Below are positions 13,017 through 14,138 of a DNA stretch of 14,138 bases, in pieces. Each line of letters starts with the position of its first letter. Position 1 is the first letter of the stretch. The notes beneath the pieces were generated by a model that was given only the letters and a program-made list of their open reading frames with translations, was not told the DNA's origin and did not search any database. This DNA is from Chloroflexota bacterium (GTDB taxonomy: Bacteria > Chloroflexota > Anaerolineae > Aggregatilineales > Phototrophicaceae): positions 1 through 14,138 of the forward strand of contig JAPOYU010000132.1 of the NCBI GenBank assembly GCA_026706395.1. The letters are read 5' to 3'. Made by a program: the position numbers and the translations under genes.

Positions 13017-14024
13017 ATGTTGAAGAAAAGTTTGATGTTGGCGCTACTGGTTGTCTTGCTGTCGTCGCTTGCTGGCGTTCAGGCGGATACGAACGAGAGG
13101 CCGGACCTATGCGGGAGCCTGCCGCAGACGGATTGTCAAATTCTGGTGGAAAACGAAAACTCGTGGATGAGTTTGAATTCGTTTGGCTTTTCGTTCTCAA
13201 TGGACATAACTGCGGATGCGGATGAAAGCATGCACTTCACTGGTCAAGGCGCCGGCGCATTCGAGATAGATAGTGAGGCTAACCAAACCCTGATCGAAAT
13301 GAACGAAAACTTGTCGGCTGTTGACATTGGCGCGCTGGTGGAGCTGATGCTGACGTCGGTCGAGGGAAAGATTTCCTTTGAATTTAGCGTCAGTGGCGGT
13401 GACGAAGATCTTGATACTGCGATGACGTTGCTGCTGAAAGACGGCGTAGTTGTCATTGATGCAGCCGCTTTGGAGGCGCTTACCGGCGAGCCTATGGGTG
13501 GCTTGGAAGCTTTTGGGATTGATCTTAACGGGGCGCTCGATGAGGCCTTCGATGAGCTTGGCGTCATGGATCTCTCGGAATTGAATGCCACGAGCGAGGC
13601 GGAAGTCGCGGCGACGACGGTATCTCGCCTGCCGGATGAAGAGATTCGCGGCGATGCCGTCGCCGTCTTTGAGTCGACCATCAATGTGGAGACACTCTTT
13701 TCGCTTGTCAGCCTTGAAGAACTTGTCGCGGCGTCCAATGATTTGGACGATCCGGAAGAAGTTGCAGCGCTGATAGAGGCGATGGAGTTTGGCGACTTCT
13801 CTATCCGGGAATACATTGGCCTGGAGAATCGCTATACCTATCGCGTAGAAATCACGATGGCGATGACCGTGTCGGGTGAAGCCAGCGAGCTGGACGGCGA
13901 CGCGTCGATTGTCATGGACATGTCCATGGAAGTGTTCGACTTCAACGTGCCGGTCAATGTCGAGATACCGGAAGATGCCTTCGTCTTCCCGCTGGCGATG
14001 ATGATGGCGATGGGCGACCAGTAG
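13017..14024 (+). CDS. Secreted acidic protein of unknown family
   Basis: This 335-residue protein has a clear Sec signal peptide, MLKKSLMLALLVVLLSSLAG, with likely cleavage after VQA (23). There is no lipobox. Two cysteines (C32, C40) near the mature N-terminus could form a disulfide. The rest is very rich in Asp and Glu with few basic residues. Alternating strands such as SFGFSFSMDITADA, KISFEFSVSG and the C-terminal RVEITMAMTVSGEA...VPVNVEIPEDAFVF suggest a beta-sheet half-barrel like LppX/LprG-type proteins. That similarity is an impression only. A strong AAGGAG is spaced correctly before the ATG, so the start is secure. Helical, Leu/Ala/Glu-rich segments occupy about 145-255. The function is not recognised. 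Confidence 0.8.
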   Translation: MLKKSLMLALLVVLLSSLAGVQADTNERPDLCGSLPQTDCQILVENENSWMSLNSFGFSFSMDITADADESMHFTGQGAGAFEIDSEANQTLIEMNENLSAVDIGALVELMLTSVEGKISFEFSVSGGDEDLDTAMTLLLKDGVVVIDAAALEALTGEPMGGLEAFGIDLNGALDEAFDELGVMDLSELNATSEAEVAATTVSRLPDEEIRGDAVAVFESTINVETLFSLVSLEELVAASNDLDDPEEVAALIEAMEFGDFSIREYIGLENRYTYRVEITMAMTVSGEASELDGDASIVMDMSMEVFDFNVPVNVEIPEDAFVFPLAMMMAMGDQ

Positions 14025-14041
14025 CGTTTACGCTGCAACTC

Positions 14042-14072
14042 ACGGGCAGGTGGGATCATGCCGCCTGCCCGT
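14042..14072. terminator. Hairpin between the secreted-protein gene and tRNA-Ser
   Basis: ACGGGCAGG (14042-14050) pairs perfectly with CCTGCCCGT (14064-14072). The stem can extend to 12 pairs with TGG/CCG (one wobble), leaving the loop GATCATG. No T-run follows on either strand. Lying between two convergent genes it may act as a bidirectional, possibly Rho-assisted, stop, or as a 3' stabiliser. Confidence 0.5.
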
Positions 14073-14085
14073 TACGAGTGGCTCA

Positions 14086-14138
<53 letters not shown>

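Overview
The window looks like a chromosomal segment of a moderately GC-rich, free-living bacterium. The best guess is a Chloroflexota (Anaerolineae-like) genome. That guess rests on the gene mix: a cysteine-less family-4-like uracil-DNA glycosylase, a Uma2 protein, a type III pantothenate kinase, CorA, an RNase D with two HRDC repeats, a secreted protein of unknown family, and tRNAs without encoded CCA. It is an impression from protein resemblance, not a search result.

Layout. Positions 2-193 are the last 63 codons of a large restriction/helicase protein (type ISP-like C-terminus). A roughly 500-base non-coding stretch follows. It is strongly C-rich on the + strand and holds a patterned 'CTCTGTG..CCTCGGTGGTTAA' element, an orphan extended -10 promoter, an inverted repeat, degenerate GCAAAT repeats and a 38-bp tandem duplication that ends beside the corA start. 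A + strand run covers 698-5439: corA, rnd and a NUDIX hydrolase are packed as one likely operon. A uracil-DNA glycosylase follows with its own promoter and a perfect 14-bp palindrome, then a Uma2-family nuclease and a YdcF-like protein. A - strand block (5444-8662) holds an endonuclease/exonuclease/phosphatase-fold protein, AbgB and a GNAT-like protein. coaX (+) is divergent from that block. tRNA-Asn (-) has a clear promoter and terminator. A two-domain GNAT-like protein (+) converges on a secreted solute-binding protein (-), and their stop codons share TTAA. A LOG-family protein (-) and a secreted acidic protein (+) are divergent. The right edge cuts through tRNA-Ser (anticodon NGA, - strand).

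How the genes fit together. Most of the content is housekeeping or scavenging: Mg2+ transport, RNA 3' processing, nucleotide sanitation, uracil repair, coenzyme A synthesis, amide hydrolysis and solute capture. No complete multi-gene defence or biosynthetic system lies inside the window. The items most worth a second look are the uracil-DNA glycosylase lacking all four Fe-S cysteines with a palindrome over its promoter, the repeat-rich leader before corA, the promoters with overlapping opposed -10 boxes, and the change in base skew inside rnd.
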